A stretch of 64,000 bases of DNA, taken from NCBI RefSeq assembly GCF_900631615.1, contig NZ_LR131273.1:1612001-1676000 (forward strand), in the 5' to 3' direction. The translations under genes were made by a program, and so were the position numbers. This DNA is from Tsukamurella paurometabola. Lineage in GTDB: Bacteria; Actinomycetota; Actinomycetes; Mycobacteriales; Mycobacteriaceae. Below are positions 43,851 through 52,603 of the stretch, in pieces (the stretch's first letter is position 1; every line of letters begins with the position of its first letter). The notes beneath the pieces are model-generated. The model did no database searches. It was not told the origin of the DNA and saw nothing but the letters and a program-made list of their open reading frames with translations.

Positions 43851-45344
43851 ATGACACCGGTGACCAGACGAACAGCCCTCTTCGGCGGTCTCGCCGCGCT
43901 CAGCGTCGGCGCGCTCGCCGCATGTGGCGACAAGACCGCCAGCACGCCGAGTGGTGCCTCTCGTGCGCTGCAAGGACCGCCACTACAGGCCACACCCCAG
44001 GCCGGACAGAAGGTCGTTGAGACGACCCTCACCGCGCGCGAGACCACCGTAGACCTCGGCGGTATCACCGCCCGTACCTGGGCCTACGACGACGCCCTCC
44101 CCGGCAAGGTCCTGCGCGCCAACGCCGGAGACTTCCTCCGCGTCACCCTCGACAACAAGCTTCCCGCCGACACCACCATCCACTGGCATGGCATCCGCCT
44201 GCGTAACGAAGCTGACGGCGTTCCCGGCGTCACCCAGGATGCTGTGCGCCCCGGGGGGCGATTCGTCTACGAGTTCACCGCCCCGGACGCCGGCACCCAC
44301 TACTTCCATCCCCACGTCGGTGCCCAACTCGACCGTGCCCTCTACGCTCCGATCATCATCGACGACCCCAATGAACCAGGCGCCTTCGACGCCGAGTGGA
44401 TCGTCGTCCTCGACGACTGGACCGACGGCATCGGCAAGAACCCTGACCAGATCCTTGCCGACTTCCAAGCCAAGACCGGACCTTTGCAGACCGGAATGGG
44501 CGGGATGGGTGGCATGGACCACTCCTCGATGCCTGGCATGGGAAGCTCTCCGCTGGGCGATGCTGGCGACGTGGTCTACCCGCACTACCTCATCAACGGC
44601 CGAATCCCTACGGCGCCGACCGAGTTCCGCGCCAAGCCCGGACAACGCATCCGCCTGCGGATCATCAACGCCGGCTCCGACACCGTCTTCCGGGTCGCCC
44701 TTGGCGGTCACACGATGACCGTCACCCACACCGACGGACACAGGGTCAACGACATGCAGGCCCGCGCGCTCTTCGTCGCTATGGGGGAACGCTACGACGT
44801 GACCGTCACCGCAGGCGACGGCGCGTTTCCGCTAGTCGCCGCCGCCGAAGGTAAGAAGGGCCAGGCTCTGGCAGTCCTGCGCACAGGCTCCGGCGCCGCA
44901 CCCGCCGCCGACATTCGCCCCGCGGAACTGGACGGCCCGGTCCTGCTCGGCGCCACCGAACTCACCGCCGCCGACTCCGCGCGCCTTCCTGACGCCCAGC
45001 CCGACTCCACGATCAAGGTCACTCTCAACGGCCAGATGGACCCGTACGCCTGGGGCATCAACGGCAAGAAGCACGGCGAAGACACGCCTCTGCGCGTCAG
45101 CAAGGGCCAGCGACTGCGGATGCAGATCACCAACGAAACGATGATGCTCCACCCCATGCATATCCACGGCCACACCTGGGGCCTCCCCGGCAGTGGCGGA
45201 CTGCGCAAGGACACGGTGCTCATCAAGCCCATGGGCTCGGTCGAGGTCGACCTCGACGCGGACAACCCCGGAACCTGGGCCCTGCACTGCCACAACATCT
45301 ATCACATGGAGATGGGCATGATGACCACCCTCAAGTACACCTGA
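43851..45344 (+). CDS. Multicopper oxidase, Tat-exported lipoprotein
   Basis: 497 residues. A twin-arginine signal (TRRTALFGGLAALSVGALAACG) ends in a lipobox. Copper motifs are complete: HWHGIR, HYFHPHVG, HPMHIHGHTW and HCHNIYHMEMGM. A Met-rich insert (MGGMGGMDHSSMPGMGSS) resembles that of CueO/CopA-type oxidases, which bind extra Cu(I). It oxidises Cu(I) to less toxic Cu(II) outside the membrane. It follows the two-component system and the Met-rich lipoprotein in one transcription unit. Confidence 0.93.
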   Translation: MTPVTRRTALFGGLAALSVGALAACGDKTASTPSGASRALQGPPLQATPQAGQKVVETTLTARETTVDLGGITARTWAYDDALPGKVLRANAGDFLRVTLDNKLPADTTIHWHGIRLRNEADGVPGVTQDAVRPGGRFVYEFTAPDAGTHYFHPHVGAQLDRALYAPIIIDDPNEPGAFDAEWIVVLDDWTDGIGKNPDQILADFQAKTGPLQTGMGGMGGMDHSSMPGMGSSPLGDAGDVVYPHYLINGRIPTAPTEFRAKPGQRIRLRIINAGSDTVFRVALGGHTMTVTHTDGHRVNDMQARALFVAMGERYDVTVTAGDGAFPLVAAAEGKKGQALAVLRTGSGAAPAADIRPAELDGPVLLGATELTAADSARLPDAQPDSTIKVTLNGQMDPYAWGINGKKHGEDTPLRVSKGQRLRMQITNETMMLHPMHIHGHTWGLPGSGGLRKDTVLIKPMGSVEVDLDADNPGTWALHCHNIYHMEMGMMTTLKYT

Positions 45345-45390
45345 CGCGACCGACGTCTCCGCGGCTGCCCCCGATGGCGAGTGCGACCGA

Positions 45391-45431
45391 CCAGCCACCA
45401 ACTACTATGCTACTTAGTAGTTGGTGGCTGG
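45391..45431. promoter_or_regulatory. BlaI-type operator with perfect 17-bp arms upstream of tlpA
   Basis: Left arm 45391-45407 (ending CAACTACTA) and right arm 45415-45431 (starting TAGTAGTTG) are exact reverse complements around a 7-bp centre. The core ACTACTATGnnnnnTAGTAGT recurs at five other places before envelope genes. It ends 27 bp before the tlpA start. Confidence 0.8.
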
Positions 45432-45458
45432 TTCGTTAGCCGCCGAGAAGGGGTGAGG

Positions 45459-46106
45459 ATGCGACGACAGTCCACACGGGCATCGCTGGGCGATGATGAC
45501 CGTCCCCCGAGCGGCAGCTCGAGTCTGCGCCGGTGCGCCGGTGTGATCGCGGTGCTTGTGGTCGCGATGCTGCTCGGCGGGTGCGTTCAGCTCAGCGACC
45601 GGGCACGCGATGGCGGGATCATCGCTCCGGATGGCAAGGCCAGGCACTTCTACCCGCCCGAGCGGCGCAGCGTCGTCGGTGAGCTGTCCGGACGTAGTGT
45701 CACTGATCCCGGGGCCACGCTGCGACTGTCGGACTACGCCGGAAAGGTCGTGGTGATCAACGTCTGGGGCTCCTGGTGCGCCCCCTGTCGTCTCGAGGCT
45801 CCTGCTCTGGAAAAGGTGTACACGGCGCGCAAGTCCAAGGGTGTGCAGTTTCTCGGTATCGACGTTCGTGAAACCGCCGGCGACGATGCGGCGCGGGACT
45901 TCATCCGCTCCCACGGGCTGACCTATCCGTCGATCTACGATCCCCCTGGCAAGACGCTGCTCGCGCTCGGTGAGCAGTACCCGACCACAGTAGTGCCGAT
46001 GACCTTCGTCCTTGATCGGCAGCATCGCGTGGCCGCGGCATACCTGACGACGATCGACGAGAAGACCCTCACCGATGCCGTGGACCGCGTCGCCGGGGAG
46101 GGCTGA
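45459..46106 (+). CDS. TlpA/ResA-like thioredoxin lipoprotein
   Basis: 215 residues. After a polar N-terminus a signal segment (CAGVIAVLVVAMLLGGC) carries a lipobox. The thioredoxin domain has the active site WGSWCAPCR and the cis-Pro region TTVVPMTFV. It acts outside the membrane as a disulfide reductant, fed by the CcdA encoded next (stop and start overlap, TGATG). A BlaI-type operator lies upstream. A redox role in copper-stressed envelope proteins fits. Confidence 0.88.
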   Translation: MRRQSTRASLGDDDRPPSGSSSLRRCAGVIAVLVVAMLLGGCVQLSDRARDGGIIAPDGKARHFYPPERRSVVGELSGRSVTDPGATLRLSDYAGKVVVINVWGSWCAPCRLEAPALEKVYTARKSKGVQFLGIDVRETAGDDAARDFIRSHGLTYPSIYDPPGKTLLALGEQYPTTVVPMTFVLDRQHRVAAAYLTTIDEKTLTDAVDRVAGEG

Positions 46107-46903
46107 TGGGACAAGCCTTTGCCGACGCCGCCGTGTCAGGTCCGCTGATCCTGGCGATCGGGGCATGCCTGCTCGCCGGGTTGGTGTCCTTCGCCTCGCC
46201 GTGCATCGTGCCCCTTGTTCCCGGCTACTTGTCGTACCTCGCGGGGCTGGTCGGCGCCGAGGCTCCAGCGACGTCGATCGCAGAGCTCGGCGGCAGCGGA
46301 AAGGCGGTAGACCGGTCCGGTCGGTGGAGAGTGCTCGGCGCAGCCGCGTTGTTCGTCGGCGGGTTCACAGCGGCCTTCCTCTTGATGACGATGTCGGTGT
46401 TTGGTCTGGCGGCGACGATTCGGCTCAATGCAGAGACGCTGATGCGGATAGGTGGGGGAATCACCATCATCATGGGCTTGGCGTTCATCGGATTGGTCCC
46501 GGCACTTGCCCGCGAGGTGCGTTTTGCGCCACGACCCTGGACCACGCTTGCCGGTGCCCCGCTGCTGGGCGGGGTGTTCGCGCTCGGCTGGACTCCCTGT
46601 ATCGGTCCCACCCTGGCGGGGATCATGTCGATCATTGTGGGCACCAACGCAGCGCCGGCACGCGGTGCCGCGCTGGTGGTGGCCTACTGCGTAGGCCTGG
46701 GCCTGCCGTTCATCGCACTCGCCGTCGGATCGACCGCCGCGGTGCGGGCCGTCGGATGGCTTCGCCGCAACAGCCGACGCATCCAGGTCGCCGGCGGCGT
46801 GCTCATGATCGCCGTCGGACTCGCCCTGGTCACCGGCTACTGGTCCGACTTCGTCGACATGGTCCGGCGGCTCTTCGTCTCCAACATCGTCATGCCGATC
46901 TGA
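46106..46903 (+). CDS. ccdA: CcdA-like membrane thiol-disulfide transporter
   Basis: 265 residues, six to seven membrane helices. The paired cysteine motifs are FASPCIVPLVPGYLSYLAGL and LGWTPCIGPTLAGI, the redox pair that passes electrons from cytosolic thioredoxin to the outside. It is coupled to the TlpA-like gene, the usual CcdA partner in cytochrome c or thiol maintenance. A copy of this pair on a mobile element, without cytochrome genes, suggests a role in repairing oxidised envelope thiols. Confidence 0.9.
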   Translation: MGQAFADAAVSGPLILAIGACLLAGLVSFASPCIVPLVPGYLSYLAGLVGAEAPATSIAELGGSGKAVDRSGRWRVLGAAALFVGGFTAAFLLMTMSVFGLAATIRLNAETLMRIGGGITIIMGLAFIGLVPALAREVRFAPRPWTTLAGAPLLGGVFALGWTPCIGPTLAGIMSIIVGTNAAPARGAALVVAYCVGLGLPFIALAVGSTAAVRAVGWLRRNSRRIQVAGGVLMIAVGLALVTGYWSDFVDMVRRLFVSNIVMPI

Positions 46904-47005
46904 CAGGAATCGCCGTCGACACGCACCAACCAGTACGCCCGCGATCGCCCAGACGACTCGCGACGAGCAGCACCACCACGGTCCAGAATTGAGGAGATCT
47001 CACTC

Positions 47006-48415
47006 GTGACCACGCAGACAGCACGAAGGCTCCCATCCGCGACATCCACTCGGTGGGGGCCGGCTCATTGGCCGTGGACGCACACAGCGGTCAGGCTACT
47101 TCTGGCTGCCGCCGGCGGCGGAGCGATGTTCATCTCGTTCCCACCCACCGCGCTGTGGGGAGCGGCGCCGGTCGGTGTCGCGCTCGTGGTCGCCGCCGTG
47201 TGGGGCTGCGGAATCGGCCAAGCCCTGCTGTACGGCTACGCCGCGGGGCTGGCGTTCTTCCTGCCCTTGCTTCCGTGGGTAGGCATCTACGTTGGGGCTG
47301 GGCCGTGGATCGCGCTCGCCGCGGTCGAAGCCGTCGCGGTAGCGGTGTTCGGCGCCTTGGTCAGCCGGATGGTGGTTCTCCCCGGCTACCCGCTGTGGTG
47401 CGCCTGCGCGTGGACAGCGACGGAGGCACTGCGCAGCCGCCTGCCATTCGGCGGGTTCCCTTGGGGAAAGTTGGCGTTCGGGCAGACCGATGGGCCTCTC
47501 GTACAGTTGGCCGCGATCGCCAGCGCACCGGCCGTCTCGTTCGCGGTCGCCCTCATCGGGTGCTCCGGTTTCGCCGTGGTCCGCGCGGCACTGCGGAGGT
47601 CACCGCGCGCTGCTGTCCGTGCGTCGCTTGGTGGCATCCTCCCGTTCGCCGGCGCAGCACTCCTAATCGCGCTACCAGCGTACGAACCGCGAGCGAGCGT
47701 GACCGTTGCGGTGATCCAAGGCAACGTTCCCCGCCTAGGACTGGACTTCAATGCTCAGCGTGCCGCAGTGCTCGAGAATCACCTACGACGCACCGAGGAC
47801 CTCGCCAGTGCCATCGAATCTGGCCAGATGCCCCGGCCCGCCATGATCGTCTGGCCCGAGAACGCCTCGGATATCGACCCGCTGCGCGATCGGCAGGTGC
47901 GCGCGCGGATCGATGAGACGGTCAACAGGCTCGGCGTACCTGTCCTCGTCGGTGCAGTGCTCTCCGCCGACGACGGCACATCACGCAACGTCTCCATCGT
48001 CTGGAACCCCGGCTCCGGTCCTGGACAGCAACACATCAAGCGGCGACTGGTGCCCTTCGGGGAGTACCTACCGATGCGGCCGCTCGCGACCCGCCTGTCC
48101 GCATACGCCGACAAGGCCGGCCGGTTCGTGCCTGGCGATGGTGACGGCATTGTCACCCTCGCTGGCATACCGACCGCGGCTGCCATCTGCTACGAAGTGG
48201 CCTTCGACGACCTCGTCCGTGAATCTGTACGCGGTGGAGCCCAGCTGATCACCGTGCCCACTAACAACGCGACCTTCGGCCGCACGGCCATGTCGTACCA
48301 ACAACTGGCGATGTCCCGACTGCGGGCCATCGAGCACCGCCGCACCGTCCTGATCGCCGCGACGAGTGGCGTCAGCGCTGTCGTGACCCCGGACGGGACG
48401 GTCACCTGGCTATGA
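47006..48415 (+). pseudogene. lnt: Apolipoprotein N-acyltransferase, 5' part, split by an IS21-family insertion
   Basis: Lnt transfers an acyl chain to the N-terminal Cys of lipoproteins. This part keeps the membrane region (about 1-215) and most of the nitrilase domain, with the catalytic E (MIVWPENAS), K (HIKRRLVPFGEYLP) and C (AAICYEVAF). True lnt coding stops at 48406; the frame then runs three codons into the IS and ends at 48415. About 79 C-terminal residues, including the last membrane helix, are cut off. The truncated protein may retain some function, but this is uncertain. Confidence 0.9.
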
Positions 48416-48552
48416 CAGCTTGAAGAGGCCCCGGCTCGACGGCTAGACCTGGCCCCGTTTGCGACTCGCCGGTGGTGTTGCGACGGTTTGATCTGGCCCC
48501 ACCTGATGGTTGCTCGTGAACATCGTTTCCGAGCCGAAGCAGGTGGTGGCCA

Positions 48553-50313
48553 ATGATGGGATCGAAGGTGGAGCTGTTCGCGCAGATCCGGCGGGACGCC
48601 CGGGTCGAGGGCATGAGTATCCGGGCGTTGGCTCGCAAGCATGGCGTGCACCGGAGGACGGTGCGGCAGGCGTTGTCATCGGCGGAGCCGCCGCCGCGGA
48701 AGACGCCGGAGCGGTCGTCGCCGCGGTTGGACCGGTTCAAGGCGGCGATTGATGAGATGTTGCGGTCGGATCTGGATGCTCCGCGTAAGCAGCGGCACAC
48801 CGCGACGCGGATCCGGGAACGCCTGGCGATCGAGCACGATGCGGTCGAGTTGTCGTATTCGACGGTGCGGGACTACGTGCGGGTCCGGCGGGCGCAGATC
48901 GAGGTGGAGGCCGGCCGCCGCCGGGAGGTGTTCATCGCCCAGGACCACGCATCCGGGGCGGAGGCGGAGGTCGACTTCGGCGAGGTCTGGGTGATCCTGG
49001 GCGGGGTGAAGACCAAGTGCCACATGTTCGTCTACCGGCTCTCGCACTCGGGCAAGGCCATTCACCGGGTCTATCCGACCGGCGGGCAGGAAGCGTTCCT
49101 CGAAGGGCACGTCGAGGCGTTCCGCGAGCTCGGCGGGGTCCCGACCCGGCATATCCGCTACGACAATCTCACCTCGGCGGTGGTCGCGGTCCTGCAGGGC
49201 GGAGACCGGCGGCGACAGGAGAACCCGCGGTGGACGTTGTTTCACTCGCACTACGGATTCGATCCGTTCTACTGCCAGCCCGGCATCGCCGGGGCGCACG
49301 AGAAGGGCGGCGTTGAAGGCGAGGTCGGATGGTTCCGCCGCAACCGGCTGACCCCAATGCCGCAGGTCGAGTCCCTCGATGAGCTCAACGAGCAGATCAA
49401 AGCCTGGGAGGACCGCGACGAGGGCCGCCGGATCGACGGACGACTGCGCACCATCGGCCAGGACTACGAGCACGACCGAGCAGCGCTCGCGCCGCTGCCG
49501 GTGGAGGATTTCGACCCGGGCCTGATCCTCACACCACGGGTCGATCGGTCGGCGATGATCACCGTTCGGATGGTGAAGTATTCGGTGCCGGCGCACCTGA
49601 TCGGCCGCCGAGTCCGCGTCTCACTACAAGCCTCCCAGCTGCTGGTCTACGACGGCCGGACCCTGGTCGCGCGGCATCCACGGGTCGCCGGCCGCGGCAC
49701 CGCGAAGATCGACCTCGACCACTACCTCGAGGTGCTCAAGTTCAAACCCGGTGCCCTGCCGGGATCAACGGCGTTGGCGCAGGCCCGCGCTGCCGGGGTG
49801 TTCACCGCCAGCCATGATGCGTTCTGGGCCGCCGCCCGACGAGTCAACGGCGACACCGACGGCACCAGCGAGCTGATCGACGTCCTGCTGCTGCACCGCA
49901 GCCTGCCCGCCGCGGCGGTGATCGCCGGCATCGATGCTGCATTGCGGGTCGGGGCGGTGAGCGCCGAGGTCGTCGCCGTTGAGGCTCGCCGCGCCGAAGC
50001 CCGCCTGCTCGCGCACGCCTCGGTCGCTGCCGACCAGACAGGTGGGGCCAACGCTGGCCGTCATCTCGATCGCCATGCCGAACGACGCGAGCAACGAGTT
50101 GTCAGCCTCACCCAACGACGGCTCGCAGACCCCGCGGCGGTGATCGCCGGCCTGCCACCCGACCGGCGACCGCTGCCCAGCGTTACGGCCTACGACCGCC
50201 TGCTCCCGCAGCACCGGCGACGCACTGCCTCCGACGCGCTACCTGCGTCGCTGGACCCACCACCGATTGAGTCGCTGGACCCACCACCGATTGAAAGGCC
50301 CACCCGGCTATGA
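48553..50313 (+). CDS. istA: IS21-family transposase IstA
   Basis: 586 residues. The N-terminal helix-turn-helix is GMSIRALARKHGVHRRTVRQAL. The integrase core has the DDE set: D in AEVDFGEVWV, D in HIRYDNLTSAV, E in HEKGGVEGEVGWF. A Mu-type C-terminal beta domain follows (VKYSVPAHLIGRRVRVSL). It cuts and joins the IS ends. Its stop overlaps the istB start (ATGA), as is usual in the family. Confidence 0.95.
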   Translation: MMGSKVELFAQIRRDARVEGMSIRALARKHGVHRRTVRQALSSAEPPPRKTPERSSPRLDRFKAAIDEMLRSDLDAPRKQRHTATRIRERLAIEHDAVELSYSTVRDYVRVRRAQIEVEAGRRREVFIAQDHASGAEAEVDFGEVWVILGGVKTKCHMFVYRLSHSGKAIHRVYPTGGQEAFLEGHVEAFRELGGVPTRHIRYDNLTSAVVAVLQGGDRRRQENPRWTLFHSHYGFDPFYCQPGIAGAHEKGGVEGEVGWFRRNRLTPMPQVESLDELNEQIKAWEDRDEGRRIDGRLRTIGQDYEHDRAALAPLPVEDFDPGLILTPRVDRSAMITVRMVKYSVPAHLIGRRVRVSLQASQLLVYDGRTLVARHPRVAGRGTAKIDLDHYLEVLKFKPGALPGSTALAQARAAGVFTASHDAFWAAARRVNGDTDGTSELIDVLLLHRSLPAAAVIAGIDAALRVGAVSAEVVAVEARRAEARLLAHASVAADQTGGANAGRHLDRHAERREQRVVSLTQRRLADPAAVIAGLPPDRRPLPSVTAYDRLLPQHRRRTASDALPASLDPPPIESLDPPPIERPTRL

Positions 50314-51137
50314 CCGCAACCGCCAATAAGAACCAGACGAATGCGCTGGCCCCGTCGTTGCGCCGCCGGGGCGGCCTCACCGAAGAAGCCGCCCTCGCCG
50401 CCGTTGACCAGGCCTGCCGGCGCCTACGCCTGCCGACAGTGCGGTCGATGATCGACCAGCACCTCACCGCCGCCGCCAAGCAGCAATTGTCCTACCAGGG
50501 GTTCCTCGCCGAACTCCTGCTCGCCGAAGTCGACGACCGGGACCGCCGCTCCACTGTTCGCCGCGTCAAAGCCGCGGGGTTCCCGCGGGAGAAGTGGCTG
50601 GCGGACTTCGACTTCGACGCCAACCCCGACATCGAACCCGCCACCATCCACCAGCTCGCCACCGGCGACTGGATCCGCCACGGACTGCCGCTCTGCCTCA
50701 TCGGCGACTCCGGAACCGGCAAATCCCATCTGCTGATCGGATTGGGAACCGCTGCCGCCGAGCAAGGCTTTAGAGTCCGCTACACCCTCGCCACCAAACT
50801 AGTGAACGAGCTGGTCGAGGCCGCTGACGAGAAGCAGCTCGCGAAGACCATCAACCGCTACGGCCGCGTTGACCTGCTCATCATCGACGAGCTCGGCTAC
50901 ATGGAACTCGATCGCCGCGGCGCCGAACTGCTCTTCCAAGTCCTCACCGAACGCGAAGAGAAGAACAGCGTCGCGATCGCTTCCAACCAGTCCTTCTCCG
51001 GCTGGACTGACACCTTCACCGACCCACGACTCTGCGCCGCGATCGTCGACCGGCTCACCTACCGCGGCACCATCATCGAAACCGGCACTCACAGCTACCG
51101 CCTGGCTCACACCGAAGCAGCAGCTACCGCGGGCTAA
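50310..51137 (+). CDS. istB: IS21-family helper ATPase IstB
   Basis: 275 residues, AAA+ ATPase. Walker A is LIGDSGTGKSHLLIGL and Walker B LLIIDELGYMELD; the arginine finger region ends DRLTYRGTIIETG. IstB oligomerises on DNA and selects the target for IstA. It is coupled to istA by a 4-base overlap. Confidence 0.95.
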   Translation: MTATANKNQTNALAPSLRRRGGLTEEAALAAVDQACRRLRLPTVRSMIDQHLTAAAKQQLSYQGFLAELLLAEVDDRDRRSTVRRVKAAGFPREKWLADFDFDANPDIEPATIHQLATGDWIRHGLPLCLIGDSGTGKSHLLIGLGTAAAEQGFRVRYTLATKLVNELVEAADEKQLAKTINRYGRVDLLIIDELGYMELDRRGAELLFQVLTEREEKNSVAIASNQSFSGWTDTFTDPRLCAAIVDRLTYRGTIIETGTHSYRLAHTEAAATAG

Positions 51138-51385
51138 GCGCGGCGTTCGTCCTTGACTACCGACAGATGCCGGCGCAAGGCCCGGTTCTGGTGAGTGACA
51201 TAAACCACGGTCCACCGGGTCGTCAGGTTCGGCAGTCGCTCCCCGTCTTTAATCTTCACCCGGACCGATACCTGATCACCGAGCTGATCATCACGCGCGA
51301 TCACGAACTCGGCATACGCACGCACCGACTCGCGATCCCAACCAGTCGGCGCAACCACACTGCGCACCCGCGGCCGCCCATCCAC
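51134..51385 (-). CDS. Small hypothetical protein at the right end of the IS21-family element
   Basis: 83 residues from a GTG, convergent with istB and overlapping its last 4 bases. The sequence (SVRAYAEFVIARDDQLGDQVSVRVKI, RWTVVYVTHQNRALRRHL) is basic and lacks a known domain. It lies wholly inside the insertion sequence. It may be a passenger or a regulator of transposition. Coding status is uncertain because no ribosome site is clear. Confidence 0.4.
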   Translation of the reverse strand: MDGRPRVRSVVAPTGWDRESVRAYAEFVIARDDQLGDQVSVRVKIKDGERLPNLTTRWTVVYVTHQNRALRRHLSVVKDERRA

Positions 51386-51477
51386 ACCCCGGACTCTAGC
51401 GGCTCAGGGCCCCACTCAGGTGGGGCCGAATGAAACCGCCCTACCGGGGCCAGATCAACTTGACATAGCCAGTCACC

Positions 51478-51714
51478 GACCAGTCCGCACTGTTCAGCGC
51501 GGATACTCTGATCGCGACTGTTCCCCTCGACGACCGGCTCACACTCGCCACCCGCTGGGGCGCGTTGCCCGAAGCGGTCACGTCCGCCCTGGCCGCTGCG
51601 GCCCTGATCGCCGCAACGGTGATCAAACGGCGCGCACGTCGCACCACCGGTCTCAAACAGTCGGTCCCCGCCGATACGACGCCCGTGCCCATCGACGAGC
51701 AGAAGACACCATGA
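51478..51714 (+). pseudogene. lnt: Apolipoprotein N-acyltransferase, 3' remnant
   Basis: Continues the lnt frame after the IS: DQSALFSADTLIATVPLDDR, then the last membrane helix (VTSALAAAALIAATVI), a basic stop-transfer (KRRARRTT), and the end DEQKTP. The joined gene would encode 545 residues, normal for actinobacterial Lnt. Its stop overlaps the start of the next gene (ATGA), so the IS may also reduce expression of genes downstream. Confidence 0.9.
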
Positions 51715-52418
51715 GCGTCGCCCTTCCCCCCGGACCCGACGAGTGCGCCTCAACCCCGCCGTGGCATCGCCGGCACCGGTACGCACTGGCCCTTATTGCG
51801 ATCGCTGCCGCGCTGCTGCTCATCGCCGTCTCGACCGCGCATTCGCACACGGAAAAACCAGGAGACCACGATACCGCCTCCACCGGCACCCGCACTGGAA
51901 CCGAGGCCCCACTCCAGGCCAGCTCAGCCCGCGGTGTACCTAAACCGCAGTGCGGCGGAACGAAATCGGTATCAGCCCGATCCGTTGGGCCCCTGGCAGA
52001 TCTGTCCGAGCCCTGCCTCACTACCCCCGATGTGATCAACCTCGGACAACTCACCGCAGGCAGAACCACTTTGCTCAACTTCTGGGCGTCCTGGTGCGGG
52101 ACGTGTCGCGAAGAAATGCCGATCCTCTCGCGCTATGCCCAACGCCCCGAAGCAGTCCAGGTACTCGGGATCAACGTCCGCGACGTCGAGAGTTACGCTC
52201 GTACCTTCGCCACCGATCTCGCCCTCGCGTACCCGAGCATCATCGACGCGGACGGCGCGGTCGCGAGGACACTGCAGATCCCGCCCCTGCTGCCGCTGTC
52301 CTTTCTCGTCCGCCCCGACGGCTCCGTGCAGCGGATCGTGGACCCGCTGGTCTTCCGATCAGTACAGGACATCGAGGACGCTGTTGCTAGGGCGCAACCC
52401 TCGCTTCCGGGCAAGTGA
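51711..52418 (+). CDS. TlpA-like membrane-anchored thioredoxin, second copy
   Basis: 235 residues. An N-terminal membrane helix (RYALALIAIAAALLLIAVST) leads to a Thr/Glu-rich spacer and a thioredoxin domain with WASWCGTCREE and PPLLPLSFLV. It shares the fold and role of the TlpA-like protein at 45459 but lacks a lipobox. Its start overlaps the lnt stop, so before the IS insertion it was in one operon with tlpA, ccdA and lnt. Confidence 0.85.
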   Translation: MSVALPPGPDECASTPPWHRRHRYALALIAIAAALLLIAVSTAHSHTEKPGDHDTASTGTRTGTEAPLQASSARGVPKPQCGGTKSVSARSVGPLADLSEPCLTTPDVINLGQLTAGRTTLLNFWASWCGTCREEMPILSRYAQRPEAVQVLGINVRDVESYARTFATDLALAYPSIIDADGAVARTLQIPPLLPLSFLVRPDGSVQRIVDPLVFRSVQDIEDAVARAQPSLPGK

Positions 52419-52551
52419 GCGCTTCAGTCGATGGAACGGTCAGAACACCCACCCGCACCTGCTCGACGACTCGCCGCGCCTGGTACCTGTACCGGCGGAG
52501 CGGGTGAGAGTACCTCGCCTGCGGACCTGGCGGGCTCGACCACTCACCATA

Positions 52552-52574
52552 AAGTACTATGCAAATTAGTAGTT
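52552..52574. promoter_or_regulatory. BlaI-type operator upstream of the L,D-transpeptidase gene
   Basis: AAGTACTATGCAAATTAGTAGTT is an imperfect dyad with the TACTAT / TAGTA cores of the other sites. It ends 29 bp before the start of the transpeptidase gene. Confidence 0.75.
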
Positions 52575-52603
52575 GCGTGATGAGGCGGGTCGAGGGAGGC
52601 TGA

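Larger units (their letters stand above)
48407..51471 (+). mobile_element. IS21-family insertion sequence inside lnt
   Basis: 3065 bp. The ends are inverted repeats starting TGGCTATG (left) and its reverse complement CATAGCCA (right), and both extend to a shared GGCCCCGG about 28 bp in. GTCACC is directly repeated on both sides (48401-48406 and 51472-51477), a 6-bp target duplication. It encodes istA and istB plus a small opposite-strand gene. Deleting the element and one GTCACC restores the lnt frame exactly, so the insertion is recent. Confidence 0.93.

Noticed and set aside
48411-51467. IS21 ends set at TATG...CATA with a TA duplication
   Set aside because: Placing the ends at TGGCTATG/CATAGCCA gives longer inverted repeats, TG...CA termini and a 6-bp direct repeat that restores the lnt frame, which is a better fit.
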